A stretch of DNA of 64,000 nucleotides from a virus. The notes beneath the pieces were generated by a model that saw nothing but the letters and a program-made list of their open reading frames with translations, had not been told where the DNA came from and ran no database searches. The DNA is taken from the IMG/VR virus record IMGVR_UViG_3300022591_000004, positions 31,669 through 95,668 of that record. The stretch is one strand, 5' to 3'. The position numbers were made by a program, and so were the translations under genes. The stretch's first letter is position 1. Every line of letters begins with the position of its first letter. Below, piece after piece: positions 34,177-43,053 of this stretch.

Positions 34177-34216
34177 CTATAGAAGGAAATAATAAGCGGC
34201 TTTAATTTCCTTATAG
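34177..34216. repeat. Intergenic inverted repeat with embedded 18-bp repeat
   Basis: CTATAGAAGGAAAT and ATTTCCTTATAG pair over 12 bp with bulged bases around a 14-nt loop. Part of the loop and arm is the 18-bp repeat copy 34189-34206 (ATAATAAGCGGCTTTAAT), which also occurs at 32116-32133. The structure separates a fibre gene from the small gene at 34.2-34.5 kb. There is no T run, so it is not a classic terminator. Confidence 0.5.
34189..34206. repeat. 18-bp direct repeat, copy 2
   Basis: Exact copy of the 18-bp sequence at 32116-32133, here in intergenic DNA inside an inverted repeat. Confidence 0.7.
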
Positions 34217-34221
34217 AGTAA

Positions 34222-34476
34222 CTACTGTTTTTCTGGAAGCTTGACGTGTGTTCGACCTGTTATAGCAGCAGCCTCATATGAGGAAAGGTCCTTACCTGAG
34301 CTTTTAACAAGGTCAGACTCTAGCATTTTTTCAAGTGTTAAAATGCTTTCTTTTAAGTTTACGTAAGCCACAGTATATGAAGCGCTTCTTGGAATCCAGT
34401 TGTTGATAGCCGTAACCAAGCTATCCATGTGAGAGAACGCTTTATCCACAGGCGTTGTGGGGGTTGAATCTGCCAT
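34222..34476 (-). CDS. Hypothetical small protein
   Basis: An 84-residue protein with PVDKAFSHMDSLVTAINNWIPRSASYTVAYVNLKESILTLEKMLESDL, a helical body, and RTHVKLPEKQ at the end. It starts on the minus strand about 50 nt from the divergent plus-strand island. No family known. The shared spacer may hold promoters for both directions. Confidence 0.5.
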   Translation of the reverse strand: MADSTPTTPVDKAFSHMDSLVTAINNWIPRSASYTVAYVNLKESILTLEKMLESDLVKSSGKDLSSYEAAAITGRTHVKLPEKQ

Positions 34477-34490
34477 GCGTACCTCCAGGC

Positions 34491-34517
34491 TATTATGGTC
34501 TTAACAGCATCTATGGT
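34491..34517 (+). promoter_or_regulatory. Possible promoter of the plus-strand island
   Basis: TATTAT at 34491-34496 and TATGGT at 34512-34517 are -10-like hexamers just upstream of GTG 34528. No good Shine-Dalgarno precedes the GTG. A short or leaderless transcript is possible, as is frequent in Actinobacteria. Confidence 0.35.
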
Positions 34518-34527
34518 ACACTGAAAT

Positions 34528-34983
34528 GTGGAAGAGACACTAGGTAAACACTACTGGGCTACGGAGTTTCCCTACCCCTTGGGCCCTTCCGACAGTAACG
34601 CGGAAGTATTTAAAGAAGAACTTCTGGAGGGAAGCACCCTTCTCTTAGGCTGTACAAGGAAATTAATGCCGTTGAGCGATGTTTACCTGGATATTGACCC
34701 TTGGTATGCTGGGCCCAAAGTACGTGTGGGAAACTGGGTGGATAATACGCAGTTTTATACAAATATTATTGGGGACGGGGTGTTTAACTTGACCCAAGAT
34801 TTGTGTGATGGGGTGCTAGATATGGCGAGTAGATGCTCTAATAACTTTGTGGTTCGGTCCTTTAATTACAAACTAGAAACCATGAAAGTAGCCTCATATT
34901 TTCCAAAGCCAAAAGACTTTGATATCCCACCAAGCAAAACAATTTCTTTTGAAAAGTACAGTTTTTATATATGGAAATTTTAG
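34528..34983 (+). CDS. Methyltransferase-like small protein
   Basis: A 151-residue protein on the strand opposite to its surroundings, starting at GTG. STLLLGCTRKLMPLSDVYLDIDPWY near residues 36-60 resembles motifs I and II of class I SAM methyltransferases (glycine strand, then an acidic strand end). Later parts are NIIGDGVFNLTQDLCDGVLDMASRC and FVVRSFNYKLETMKVASYF. It is shorter than a usual enzyme (about 200). It overlaps the next gene by 13 nt, so the pair is co-translated. Activity is uncertain. Confidence 0.5.
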   Translation: MEETLGKHYWATEFPYPLGPSDSNAEVFKEELLEGSTLLLGCTRKLMPLSDVYLDIDPWYAGPKVRVGNWVDNTQFYTNIIGDGVFNLTQDLCDGVLDMASRCSNNFVVRSFNYKLETMKVASYFPKPKDFDIPPSKTISFEKYSFYIWKF

Positions 34984-36014
34984 CTGACGAAACAGTGGTT
35001 CAAGACCTGTTAAAGTTATTGGACTACCTAGATAAAAGCCAGTGGACACATGTTCCTAGTTTTGAACTTATAAAAGGAATACCTGTCATAACCAGGGCAG
35101 AGCTTAGGAATAAACCTATGAAAAAGGGGATTGCTCGCACCACTACATCGGGCTCCACAGGGGAGCCAGTAACCGTAGAAAAGACTTACTCCGACTATAT
35201 TTGGCATTTGGCTACAAATATACGAGAGATTAGATGGCGTAAATGGGACGTTACCAAAACTCTAGCGTCTATAGCGCCGACCAACAAGCTCGGTGAGTTT
35301 AGCTCTTGGGGAATTCCAAAGGCTATAGAGGCTGAACAAGGTCCCTCTTACACTATAGGACTGGAGCCAATATCAGTTCTTCAAAAGTGGCTAGAAGAAA
35401 TTAGTCCTCATTACATTCATACACGTCCAAGTATTTTAAATGCTTTAGACCTAACCAAACTTTCTAATCTTACGGACACTAAGGGTACAGGTGAGCTTGG
35501 AGGGACTATGTACTCCAGTGAAGAGTTTGGCACAATAGCCATTCAATGTCCCGATAACCCTTCAGTTATGCACGTTATGGAGAACCTTATTGTCGAAACA
35601 GACAAAGATGGTGGGGCTATTATTACTAGCCTTACTAATCCCTATACAAAACGGTATAAACTAGGGGACCACGTTACTTTGGGTGAGTGCACATGTGGAC
35701 GAACTTTACAAACTATTACATCTATAAAAGGTCGAGTCCGTAATATGTTTGTAATGCCTAATGGGGATAAAAAATGGCCCCTTATAGGCTCTCTTGTTTA
35801 CTACGAACAGTTTGGAATTAAACAGTATAAGGCTGTGCAAACTTCTTTATATAATCTAGACTTGTATATTATCTGTAGTCCTTTAGGTGAACGGGAAGAA
35901 GAACTTAAAAAAACAGTCCAAGAATGGCTGGGAGTTAAAATAAATGTAGCTATCAAATACGTTGAGGCATTTGATAGCTACAAATTTGAAGAGTTTATTT
36001 CTTTTATAGAATAG
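34971..36014 (+). CDS. PaaK/CapK-like adenylate-forming enzyme
   Basis: A 347-residue protein on the plus strand. ARTTTSGSTGEPVTVEK near residues 52-68 is the Ser/Thr-rich ATP-binding loop. GTMYSSEEFG near residue 180 corresponds to the Y-x-S-x-E motif. YKLGDHVTL near 232 and CTCGR followed by SIKGRVRNMFVMPNG near 242-265 are the later motifs. This is the pattern of phenylacetate-CoA ligase-like proteins that activate acids as acyl-adenylates. It is shorter than PaaK (about 430). Its 3' end overlaps the tail of the convergent DUF1566 gene by 11 nt. The substrate is not known. Confidence 0.7.
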   Translation: MEILADETVVQDLLKLLDYLDKSQWTHVPSFELIKGIPVITRAELRNKPMKKGIARTTTSGSTGEPVTVEKTYSDYIWHLATNIREIRWRKWDVTKTLASIAPTNKLGEFSSWGIPKAIEAEQGPSYTIGLEPISVLQKWLEEISPHYIHTRPSILNALDLTKLSNLTDTKGTGELGGTMYSSEEFGTIAIQCPDNPSVMHVMENLIVETDKDGGAIITSLTNPYTKRYKLGDHVTLGECTCGRTLQTITSIKGRVRNMFVMPNGDKKWPLIGSLVYYEQFGIKQYKAVQTSLYNLDLYIICSPLGEREEELKKTVQEWLGVKINVAIKYVEAFDSYKFEEFISFIE

Positions 36015-37260
36015 TTTGTATCATGCTAACATTTACTGCAGTTGTTCCCGCATCTGTCAAAACAATACTGAGGCTTCCATCAGTTCCTGTTGCTATAGTG
36101 TGATTTATTGTTCCACCTATTTCCACAACGCCAATTTCTGTATAACTACAGCTTGTTGCAACATCATTAGAAATAATTAAAAACTTCGAAATTCTTGAGT
36201 TTGAACCCTGCGACATTCTAACAGTTGTTTCAGTACCAGTGGATGCATATGAGCCTGCAATTTGAAAACTGTCTCCATCATTTGTATATGTTTGATAGAC
36301 GCCAGACACTAACTTACCGTTACTTAAATGAACTGTACCATTAACATACGCATCACCAGAATCGAACCTACTATTAGTAGAAAGGCCTCCGTTGACGTAT
36401 ACGGTGCCATTAATATTTAGATGTTGAGGTGCATCGATTCGCATTCCACCTTCACCTAAAAAGGTGATGTACTCCTGAGGATTAGTAGATGCTCCTGTTG
36501 GGTCAACGTTTCCAATATAAGACGCTACTGATGAGTTGATTCCAGCTCCGCCAATAAACTGTCCCAAAGGACCGCCATAACTAGAGGCGCTTAAAGGGCC
36601 TTGCCAATACGTATTAACAGGGGCAGTGATTCCACGACCAGGAAGACCAAGAAATGAACGAACAGGTATAGCTGTAGCCGTATAATCTCCTTCTGTAGGG
36701 TCGCCATACAAGTAGTGGTCAATCCATGTTTGAATATTTGTCCAGTCTAATCCCGTGCTATACATGCCTTCATACGTATCCCATCTAATAACTTGTGTAG
36801 GGTCATTAGGGTTAACAACGCTTGTCCAACCACTAGAGTCCCAGCTGTTATTTGGAAAGTACCCATAACCGCTGCCAAAAACTCCCATGCCGTAATTAGC
36901 ATACGTACCAACAGCAGTATCCCCACCAAGAGCGGCAAAAGCCTCCGCTAAATTAGGCAGTCTCCAGTCCGTGTACCCGTTCTGATTAAATGCTGCACAA
37001 TATGCCTGCGCATCGGCCCACGTATAGTTTCCTTGGGTACTGAGGACACTAACATCGGCATACATTTCAGAAAAAAGACTTGTAGCAGGGTCGTAGTAAA
37101 AAACAACTCCACCACCAGGACCCGTGTCGCTATAGTTGTAGGTCTTTAGTGCCGCAGAACCGATAGAGCCATCGGTGTTTACTTTTACAACTTGATTAGG
37201 GTTGGAAGAAATAGAACCAACCGAAAGCCCGTTCTTTACTTGAAAGTTTTTATCTGACAT
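36004..37260 (-). CDS. DUF1566/Lcl-domain tail protein
   Basis: A 418-residue protein. GPGGGVVFYYDPATSLF and then TWADAQAYCAAFNQNGYTDWRLPNLAEAFAAL near residues 80-110 match the DUF1566 (Lcl C-terminal-like) pattern, a C-type lectin-like fold. The C-terminal half is beta-rich: FLGEGGMRIDAPQHLNINGT and DSFQIAGSYASTG. Lectin-like domains are common in phage receptor-binding proteins, so this may be the adhesin carried by the collagen fibres. It is convergent with the plus-strand island. Confidence 0.7.
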   Translation of the reverse strand: MSDKNFQVKNGLSVGSISSNPNQVVKVNTDGSIGSAALKTYNYSDTGPGGGVVFYYDPATSLFSEMYADVSVLSTQGNYTWADAQAYCAAFNQNGYTDWRLPNLAEAFAALGGDTAVGTYANYGMGVFGSGYGYFPNNSWDSSGWTSVVNPNDPTQVIRWDTYEGMYSTGLDWTNIQTWIDHYLYGDPTEGDYTATAIPVRSFLGLPGRGITAPVNTYWQGPLSASSYGGPLGQFIGGAGINSSVASYIGNVDPTGASTNPQEYITFLGEGGMRIDAPQHLNINGTVYVNGGLSTNSRFDSGDAYVNGTVHLSNGKLVSGVYQTYTNDGDSFQIAGSYASTGTETTVRMSQGSNSRISKFLIISNDVATSCSYTEIGVVEIGGTINHTIATGTDGSLSIVLTDAGTTAVNVSMIQTIL

Positions 37261-37295
37261 ATAAGTTCACTATCCCTTATGTAGTAGTTATTAGT

Positions 37296-40200
37296 TTATA
37301 AAGATACGCGCTGTACTTTTACAGTGGCGTTTGTATACGTTCCTGATTGAGCGATAGTCGCTGTAAGGGTCATATCAGAACCAGACACAACTGCCTCAAT
37401 AACTGGCTCACCAGTTCCCGCGCCTACTATGTTAATAATTCCATACTCAACATAGTTGACAGACGTTCCATCTGTCTGTACAAGCACCTCAGAGCTTCTA
37501 ATATCTGTACCATGTACGATAGAAACTACGTACTTAAGAGTAGTAAACGAGCTAAGAGCAACAGTGTCAATAACGGCTGTTGCAGAAGAGGTTACTGTAG
37601 TAGTAACTACGGTAGCTCCAGTAGCGCCCTGAGTTCCTTGAGCGCCTTGCGCTCCTTGAATACCTGCGGTGCCTTGGGTACCTATACCCGTAGTTCCTTG
37701 TAAACCCCGAGTTCCTTGAGCTCCAGTTGTACCAGTAGCTCCTTGCGCACCAGTTATGCCCTGAGCACCTGTAGAGCCAGTTGCGCCCTGAGCACCTGTT
37801 GTTCCTGTTGTTCCCTGAGCACCAGTTGAACCAATAGCTCCTTGTGTACCAGTTACTCCCTGAGCTCCAGTTGAACCTTGGGTACCAGTTGTGCCTTGTA
37901 AGCCTGTGGTTCCCTGTGCGCCAGTTGTGCCTTGGATACCTACCGCACCATCAAGGTTTACTGTCCAAGAAGCGTATGTTCCAGAGCCGACAATTCTGTC
38001 ATTAGTAAAGGTAAGAGAGCCTGTACCTGAGTTGTACGCACTAACAGTTCCGTAGACAAGGTTAGAGATAGTGTTAGCTACTACGATGTTTTGACCAACA
38101 GAGTAATTAAGTGCAGTACCTACTGTGATAGTAGTTGTACCAGTTCCTGTTAAAGTAAAGGATGTAGTAGATGAGGTAGCGTACTTATCGCTAGCAGTTC
38201 CTTGAATACCTTGCGTTCCTTGAGAACCTTGGGTACCATTTGAGCCGTTAGTACCTTGAGCACCAGTTGCTCCTTGAGCACCAGTGGTTCCCGTGGTTCC
38301 TTGCGTACCTGTTGAGCCTGTAGAACCCTGAGCTCCAGTAGTTCCTTGCGCACCTGTCGAACCCGTAGAACCCGTATAGCCTTGTGTACCAGTAGCGCCT
38401 TGAGTTCCTTGAGCACCCTGAAGCCCTGTTAAGTTATCGTACGGCTCAAACCACTCTGTACCGTCATAAATATATAGGCGACCATCCGTAGTGTTAAGCC
38501 AAGTAGTTCCTGTTGCAGGAGTAGCAGGAACTGTGGCAGAGACAATGTAGACACCTTGTGCGCCTTGAACGCCCTGGAGTCCTTGTGTTCCCTGGGTGCC
38601 TTGTGCACCTGTTGCACCAGTTGTGCCCTGAGAGCCTGTTGTACCTTGTGTTCCCTGCGCTCCAGTAGTTCCTTGAGAGCCAGTAGAACCAGTACTTCCT
38701 TGAGCACCTGTGTTTCCTGTGGTTCCTTGAGCACCTGTAAATCCTTGAGTACCTTGAGTACCTTGAGTACCTTGAGAACCAGTAGTTCCTTGTGCTCCTG
38801 TAGAGCCTTGGATACCTGTAGTTCCTTGGATACCTTGGGTTCCTTGGATACCTTGGTAATTAACTTGAGTGACGCGAACAAATGCTCCCGCTGATGCAGG
38901 AACTGGAGATGCTGCAGTCGCGTAGTTTAGGTACACGTTTGTGGAATCGGCGTTCCAATACACTTCGTAGTAATCGCCAGCAGTTGCGTTAACTTGCCAT
39001 ACCCAGTTAGTGATTGTTGGGGTAGTGCTAGATACTTCAGAGTCAAAAGCTGTAGATGCTGCAGTGGCGCCGTTTTTAACAAGCCAGAAGTTTGCTACGT
39101 GATTTCCTGCGCCAGTTAAAACGAGTTGACCAGCAAAATCAATCATGTATGTGCCAGTTACTGGCATTGTTACACGAGTAAGGGCAGAACCATTTGATAC
39201 TAGAGTTACACCGTTGTTAATATTGGTAGTGTCAAAAATAACTGCTGCTCCGCCAGTTGTGGCGGTTTGGTCTGCAGTTGAGTAGAAAGAGCCGTAGTTA
39301 GAGATGGCTCCACCAGCACCAGTGGCACCAGTTGCTCCTTGAACACCTACACCAGATGTTTGGGTAAAGACAATATTATCTGTTCCAATACGGATAGTTC
39401 CATCTGAGTTAGAACCGTTTCCAATTTCTAACCAAACGGTTTGTCCGTAAGATGTTCCATCAGTTACGAAGATGTAGTCGCCCTCTTCAACCTGACCAAC
39501 AACATGGTTGTCATAGTCAGTGGCTCGGGTAATCTTCCAAGGCCTACCACCAGGGTTGTTCTTACCAGTATCAGTTACTGTGTAGACACCATTTTGTTTT
39601 TGGTCAGCCTGACCAACAATAAGGAGGCGGTCACCAACAGCTAGATTTGGGGTTGTATATCCGTCTACAGAAAGAACCGCGTTAGCTCCAGCCTGAATGT
39701 AAGCCCCTACGCCCGTTCCGTTTTCGGCATCAGCAGAGCCTGCATAATATGTGCAAGAGTTATCAAGAGGCGTTGTTTGTACAGCCTCTACTGATTGGTG
39801 GGCATTCTGTGAAGATACAGGTCCAACAGCTCCCTGCACACCTTGAGTACCTTGAGTACCTTGAGTGCCCTGGGTTCCTTGCAGACCTTGTGTGCCCTGA
39901 ATACCCTGAGCACCAGTACTGCCCTGTGTGCCAACATAGCCTTGGGTACCCGTTGCTCCTTGAGAGCCAGTAGTTCCTTGCGTACCGTTAACACCTTGTG
40001 TGCCCTGAGAGCCTGTGTTTCCATTAGCTCCTTGCGCACCAGTATTTCCTTGAGTTCCTTGAAGTCCTTGAAGCCCTTGAGAACCAGTATAACCTTGAGT
40101 GCCAGTTAAACCCTGAACTCCTGTGTATCCCTGAGCACCCTGAGTTCCTTGGATACCTTGGGCACCAGTGGTTCCTTGAACAGTAGGAACATTGACATCA

Positions 40201-40541
40201 ATAGTATTTTGCGCTGAATGGTAAGTAAAGTTAATGTTTGTGTGGGTGCCGCTATTGAGGGCATCTGCAACTAATTCGGTGTGAAAGTACTTATTTGTAG
40301 CGCCTTCAAGAAGGTCATCTGTAGAGCCTAAAGCTGCGCCCGAAACAGCATTAGCAATCTCTGTAGCTAAATCTGTGGGTGTAACTGTCGCATAGTCAAG
40401 GTCTCGCCAAGAGTGAATTCCATCGCCAATTTTAAATTTGCCTGTGTTAGTCTCAAAACCAATTTCGCCTTGAGCAAGCTCTGGGTTACTATCGTGCCAA
40501 GTGGTGGAGATACCACGACGTACTTGAATCTTTGTTGCCAT
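37296..40541 (-). CDS. Large collagen-like tail fibre protein
   Basis: A 1081-residue protein. The N-terminus (TKIQVRRGISTTWHDSNPELAQGEIGFETNTGKFKIGDG) is a tail-attachment module found in fibres and major tropism determinants. At least four collagen-like blocks follow, in triplets such as TQG, AQG, IQG and TGS, with few prolines. Beta modules lie between them (near residues 240-390, 400-560, 690-730, 790-870) and a beta tip ends the chain. The repeats are rich in Thr and Gln. This is the longest fibre. Repeats at DNA level may recombine. Confidence 0.85.
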   Translation of the reverse strand: MATKIQVRRGISTTWHDSNPELAQGEIGFETNTGKFKIGDGIHSWRDLDYATVTPTDLATEIANAVSGAALGSTDDLLEGATNKYFHTELVADALNSGTHTNINFTYHSAQNTIDVNVPTVQGTTGAQGIQGTQGAQGYTGVQGLTGTQGYTGSQGLQGLQGTQGNTGAQGANGNTGSQGTQGVNGTQGTTGSQGATGTQGYVGTQGSTGAQGIQGTQGLQGTQGTQGTQGTQGVQGAVGPVSSQNAHQSVEAVQTTPLDNSCTYYAGSADAENGTGVGAYIQAGANAVLSVDGYTTPNLAVGDRLLIVGQADQKQNGVYTVTDTGKNNPGGRPWKITRATDYDNHVVGQVEEGDYIFVTDGTSYGQTVWLEIGNGSNSDGTIRIGTDNIVFTQTSGVGVQGATGATGAGGAISNYGSFYSTADQTATTGGAAVIFDTTNINNGVTLVSNGSALTRVTMPVTGTYMIDFAGQLVLTGAGNHVANFWLVKNGATAASTAFDSEVSSTTPTITNWVWQVNATAGDYYEVYWNADSTNVYLNYATAASPVPASAGAFVRVTQVNYQGIQGTQGIQGTTGIQGSTGAQGTTGSQGTQGTQGTQGFTGAQGTTGNTGAQGSTGSTGSQGTTGAQGTQGTTGSQGTTGATGAQGTQGTQGLQGVQGAQGVYIVSATVPATPATGTTWLNTTDGRLYIYDGTEWFEPYDNLTGLQGAQGTQGATGTQGYTGSTGSTGAQGTTGAQGSTGSTGTQGTTGTTGAQGATGAQGTNGSNGTQGSQGTQGIQGTASDKYATSSTTSFTLTGTGTTTITVGTALNYSVGQNIVVANTISNLVYGTVSAYNSGTGSLTFTNDRIVGSGTYASWTVNLDGAVGIQGTTGAQGTTGLQGTTGTQGSTGAQGVTGTQGAIGSTGAQGTTGTTGAQGATGSTGAQGITGAQGATGTTGAQGTRGLQGTTGIGTQGTAGIQGAQGAQGTQGATGATVVTTTVTSSATAVIDTVALSSFTTLKYVVSIVHGTDIRSSEVLVQTDGTSVNYVEYGIINIVGAGTGEPVIEAVVSGSDMTLTATIAQSGTYTNATVKVQRVSL

Positions 40542-40757
40542 TTAAGCATTTCCTCCATCAATTGGTTCAGTCCCACCAAAATTTGTGTCTACCATTCCAC
40601 CGTCCATGTTGCCCGTATTTAAGGCGCTCCATGCGCTGCCGTCGTATACGTAAACAGTGTTCTCAGTAGTATTGTAATACAGTTCGCCTGCAGATGTGCC
40701 CGTAGGGTCGCTCGCAGCCGCTAGGAGACCTAGCGGTACGAGGAAGCTACGGGCCAT
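40542..40757 (-). CDS. Small fibre-associated protein
   Basis: A 71-residue protein: MARSFLVPLGLLAAASDPTGTSAGELYYNTTENTVYVYDGSAWSALN and a Gly/Asp-rich tail. The YDGSAW motif is the same as in the neighbouring fibre proteins (YDGTEW and WNGTSW), which places it in one fibre family. It may be a cap or connector. It is 13 nt downstream of the next fibre gene. Confidence 0.6.
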   Translation of the reverse strand: MARSFLVPLGLLAAASDPTGTSAGELYYNTTENTVYVYDGSAWSALNTGNMDGGMVDTNFGGTEPIDGGNA

Positions 40758-40769
40758 CTACTTATATCC

Positions 40770-43040
40770 TTAAGCTATTACTACTACTCGGTAGGTATCT
40801 ACGAGTTGAGGTGCTACGGCAAAACCAACTGAAGCTGTAGTTGAGTTTACAGTAATATCGGTTTCAACCTTAGCTCCTGAAGCGTCGTAAACAGATATTT
40901 CAACATCTGCAGTTCCCAAATTGTGAGTGATTGGGAAGCTTGTTGTAGACGCGTTTCCAGTGATAGTTGTTGCGTACTTCTTGCCATCAACATAGCCACG
41001 GGTAGCAACTTCGTTACCTGCAGCAGCTGAGCCAACATACGCGTTACCGTCAGCGTTAAGAACTATGTCTCCGCCGTTCGAGGTAACGTTTACATCGCTC
41101 TGAGCAATAAGGTTCAACTTGTAGGCATTTGACTCTACAGTCATGTCACCTGTTGAGTTGTCTACCGAGATGTGGTTATTTGTTGAACCAGCACCACCAG
41201 CAGATTGGAAGGTAACATCACCTGTGAATGTTGGGGCAGCCTTAGGCGCCTTAGCATCCAACTGTGTCTGGATGTTAGAGGTCACACCATCAAGGTATGA
41301 AATCTCTGTCGAAGAAACAGTTACTGAGTTTACATACGTGAGTGTGTAACTCTGAGAAGGACTCTCATAATTTCCACCCGAAATGTTTGTTGCAGGTAAA
41401 GAAATGGTGTCTATAAAGTTGGTTGTAGGTGTACCATTTTTAGTAAAGGTAACTACGTGGCCATTATTGCCTGTGAACGTTAGTACTGTTCCGTTAGGAA
41501 TAGACGACAAAGTAGAAATGTCGTTTAGTGTCTTAGGGCCAGTTCCAAACTCAACAGTTCCTGAACCACTTGTGTAGAAGTAGGTTGAAGTAGAATCACT
41601 CCACCAATTGCTTCTGTCAACCGTTACGGTAGAACCAACTGTTACTGTTGGGTTATTGAAGGTAGGAGCATCACTAACGGAGATTGTATTTCCGCTAAAT
41701 GAGATGTTTGTACCTGCAGTGTATTCACCAGCAGCAGAGAACTGTGTCCATGTTCCAGCGGTTGCATCAGAAAGAATCCAACCTTGTGCGGCATGAGTTC
41801 CTTCTTCTACGAATACGAAGTCTCCCTTTGCAGGAGTTCCTTCGTCTGTTGCACGAGATAGGCTAACTCCGCCAGCAATATCAGATGCAACATAGATGCC
41901 GTTTTCAGAAGAGGTTGACTGGTCTTTAAGAAGAGCACGGTCTCCATCTGCAAGAGTGACCCCATCAAGAGTGAATACTCCTAACAGGTTAGATACGTTT
42001 GCAGAGGAAGCAACTCGTACAGAGTTCTTAACATTGAGCCCCTGAGCGACACCATCTACGTATGTCTTGGTAGCGATTACTGATGTATCAACAACGAGCT
42101 TAGTGGCGTCTGTGCCATCTGCAGTAAGTCCTGAACCGTAGTTAACAGCAAGACCAGTACCATCAGTTGTAAGGCCGAAGCCCTTGGCTACACCAAGCTG
42201 TGTTCCGTCTCCAGCTGATGTGGAAAGGGTTGAGTCTGGATTAACAACCAAGTTGTTGCTTGAAAGTCCAAGACCATTACCGTAGTTAAGGCTAAGGGCT
42301 CCTGAACCACCATCTACTGCTAGTGGACCATTAACAGAGAGGATTCCAGCGTTATAGCCTTGTGCACCCTGCATACCGTCGGCGCCTTGAGCACCGTCAT
42401 TACCATTGTAACCTTGAGCACCTTGTGCTCCGTCATTACCATTGTAACCTTGAGCACCTTGAACGCCTTGAAGCATAGCGTTGTTGATGTCAAGGATGGT
42501 TGCAATCTGGTTATCTGAAGATACTGAGCCAACGTATGCGTGGTCTCCTGAAGCAGGATTAAGAACAATGTTGTTAGAGGCTGTTACAGTGAAGTCACCA
42601 GAGCCGCCAACGTTTACTGTTGAATCGCCACTCTTGAAGAAACCATCAGTAGATAGCTGTGACTCTACGTTAGAGTAATTAAGGGTAAGGTTGCTTGAGC
42701 CATCGATAGTAAAGTCACTATTAACGCCAAGAATACCTGCGTTGTAACCTTGAGCACCCTGGGCACCATCGTTACCTGCTGCACCTTGGATACCCTGTGT
42801 TCCTTGGGAACCATCATTGCCGTTGGCGCCTTGGATACCCTGAGTACCTTGTGCTCCATCATTACCGATAGATGCGTTGAGCCAAGATGTTCCGTTCCAT
42901 GAACGAAGATAGCCAAGCGTTGTGTCAAAGTAAATCTGACCAATAGCTGGGCTAGATGGCGCGGAAGCCAGATTCTGGATTACCGCATTTTGCAGTTCGA
43001 GCTGCGTTAAATCAATTGGGGTTAAAAACTTACGTGCCAC
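40770..43040 (-). CDS. Collagen-like tail fibre protein
   Basis: A 756-residue protein. It opens with MARKFLTPIDLTQLELQNAVIQNL and YFDTTLGYLRSWNGTSWLN, the fibre-head pattern. Collagen-like blocks (GAQGTQGIQGANG and DGAQGAQGYNG near residues 60-100 and 195-230) alternate with long beta domains; LLKDQSTSSENGIYVAS near residue 390 and VITATNN-type strands follow. The C-terminal end (TYVDGK, TSFPITHNLGT) is a typical fibre trimerisation tip. Confidence 0.8.
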   Translation of the reverse strand: MARKFLTPIDLTQLELQNAVIQNLASAPSSPAIGQIYFDTTLGYLRSWNGTSWLNASIGNDGAQGTQGIQGANGNDGSQGTQGIQGAAGNDGAQGAQGYNAGILGVNSDFTIDGSSNLTLNYSNVESQLSTDGFFKSGDSTVNVGGSGDFTVTASNNIVLNPASGDHAYVGSVSSDNQIATILDINNAMLQGVQGAQGYNGNDGAQGAQGYNGNDGAQGADGMQGAQGYNAGILSVNGPLAVDGGSGALSLNYGNGLGLSSNNLVVNPDSTLSTSAGDGTQLGVAKGFGLTTDGTGLAVNYGSGLTADGTDATKLVVDTSVIATKTYVDGVAQGLNVKNSVRVASSANVSNLLGVFTLDGVTLADGDRALLKDQSTSSENGIYVASDIAGGVSLSRATDEGTPAKGDFVFVEEGTHAAQGWILSDATAGTWTQFSAAGEYTAGTNISFSGNTISVSDAPTFNNPTVTVGSTVTVDRSNWWSDSTSTYFYTSGSGTVEFGTGPKTLNDISTLSSIPNGTVLTFTGNNGHVVTFTKNGTPTTNFIDTISLPATNISGGNYESPSQSYTLTYVNSVTVSSTEISYLDGVTSNIQTQLDAKAPKAAPTFTGDVTFQSAGGAGSTNNHISVDNSTGDMTVESNAYKLNLIAQSDVNVTSNGGDIVLNADGNAYVGSAAAGNEVATRGYVDGKKYATTITGNASTTSFPITHNLGTADVEISVYDASGAKVETDITVNSTTASVGFAVAPQLVDTYRVVVIA

Positions 43041-43053
43041 TCTGTTATCTCCT

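Noticed and set aside
38556-38894. Cys/Ser-rich plus-strand open frame, and similar ones at 39843-40109 and 43489-43686
   Set aside because: They are antisense to the collagen-like repeats; the repetitive composition is forced by the Gly-x-y codons and no ribosome-binding site is present.
37296-40541. Repeat array resembling CRISPR
   Set aside because: The repeats are collagen-like codon triplets of variable unit and spacing, with no constant repeats of 24-40 bp and no spacers.
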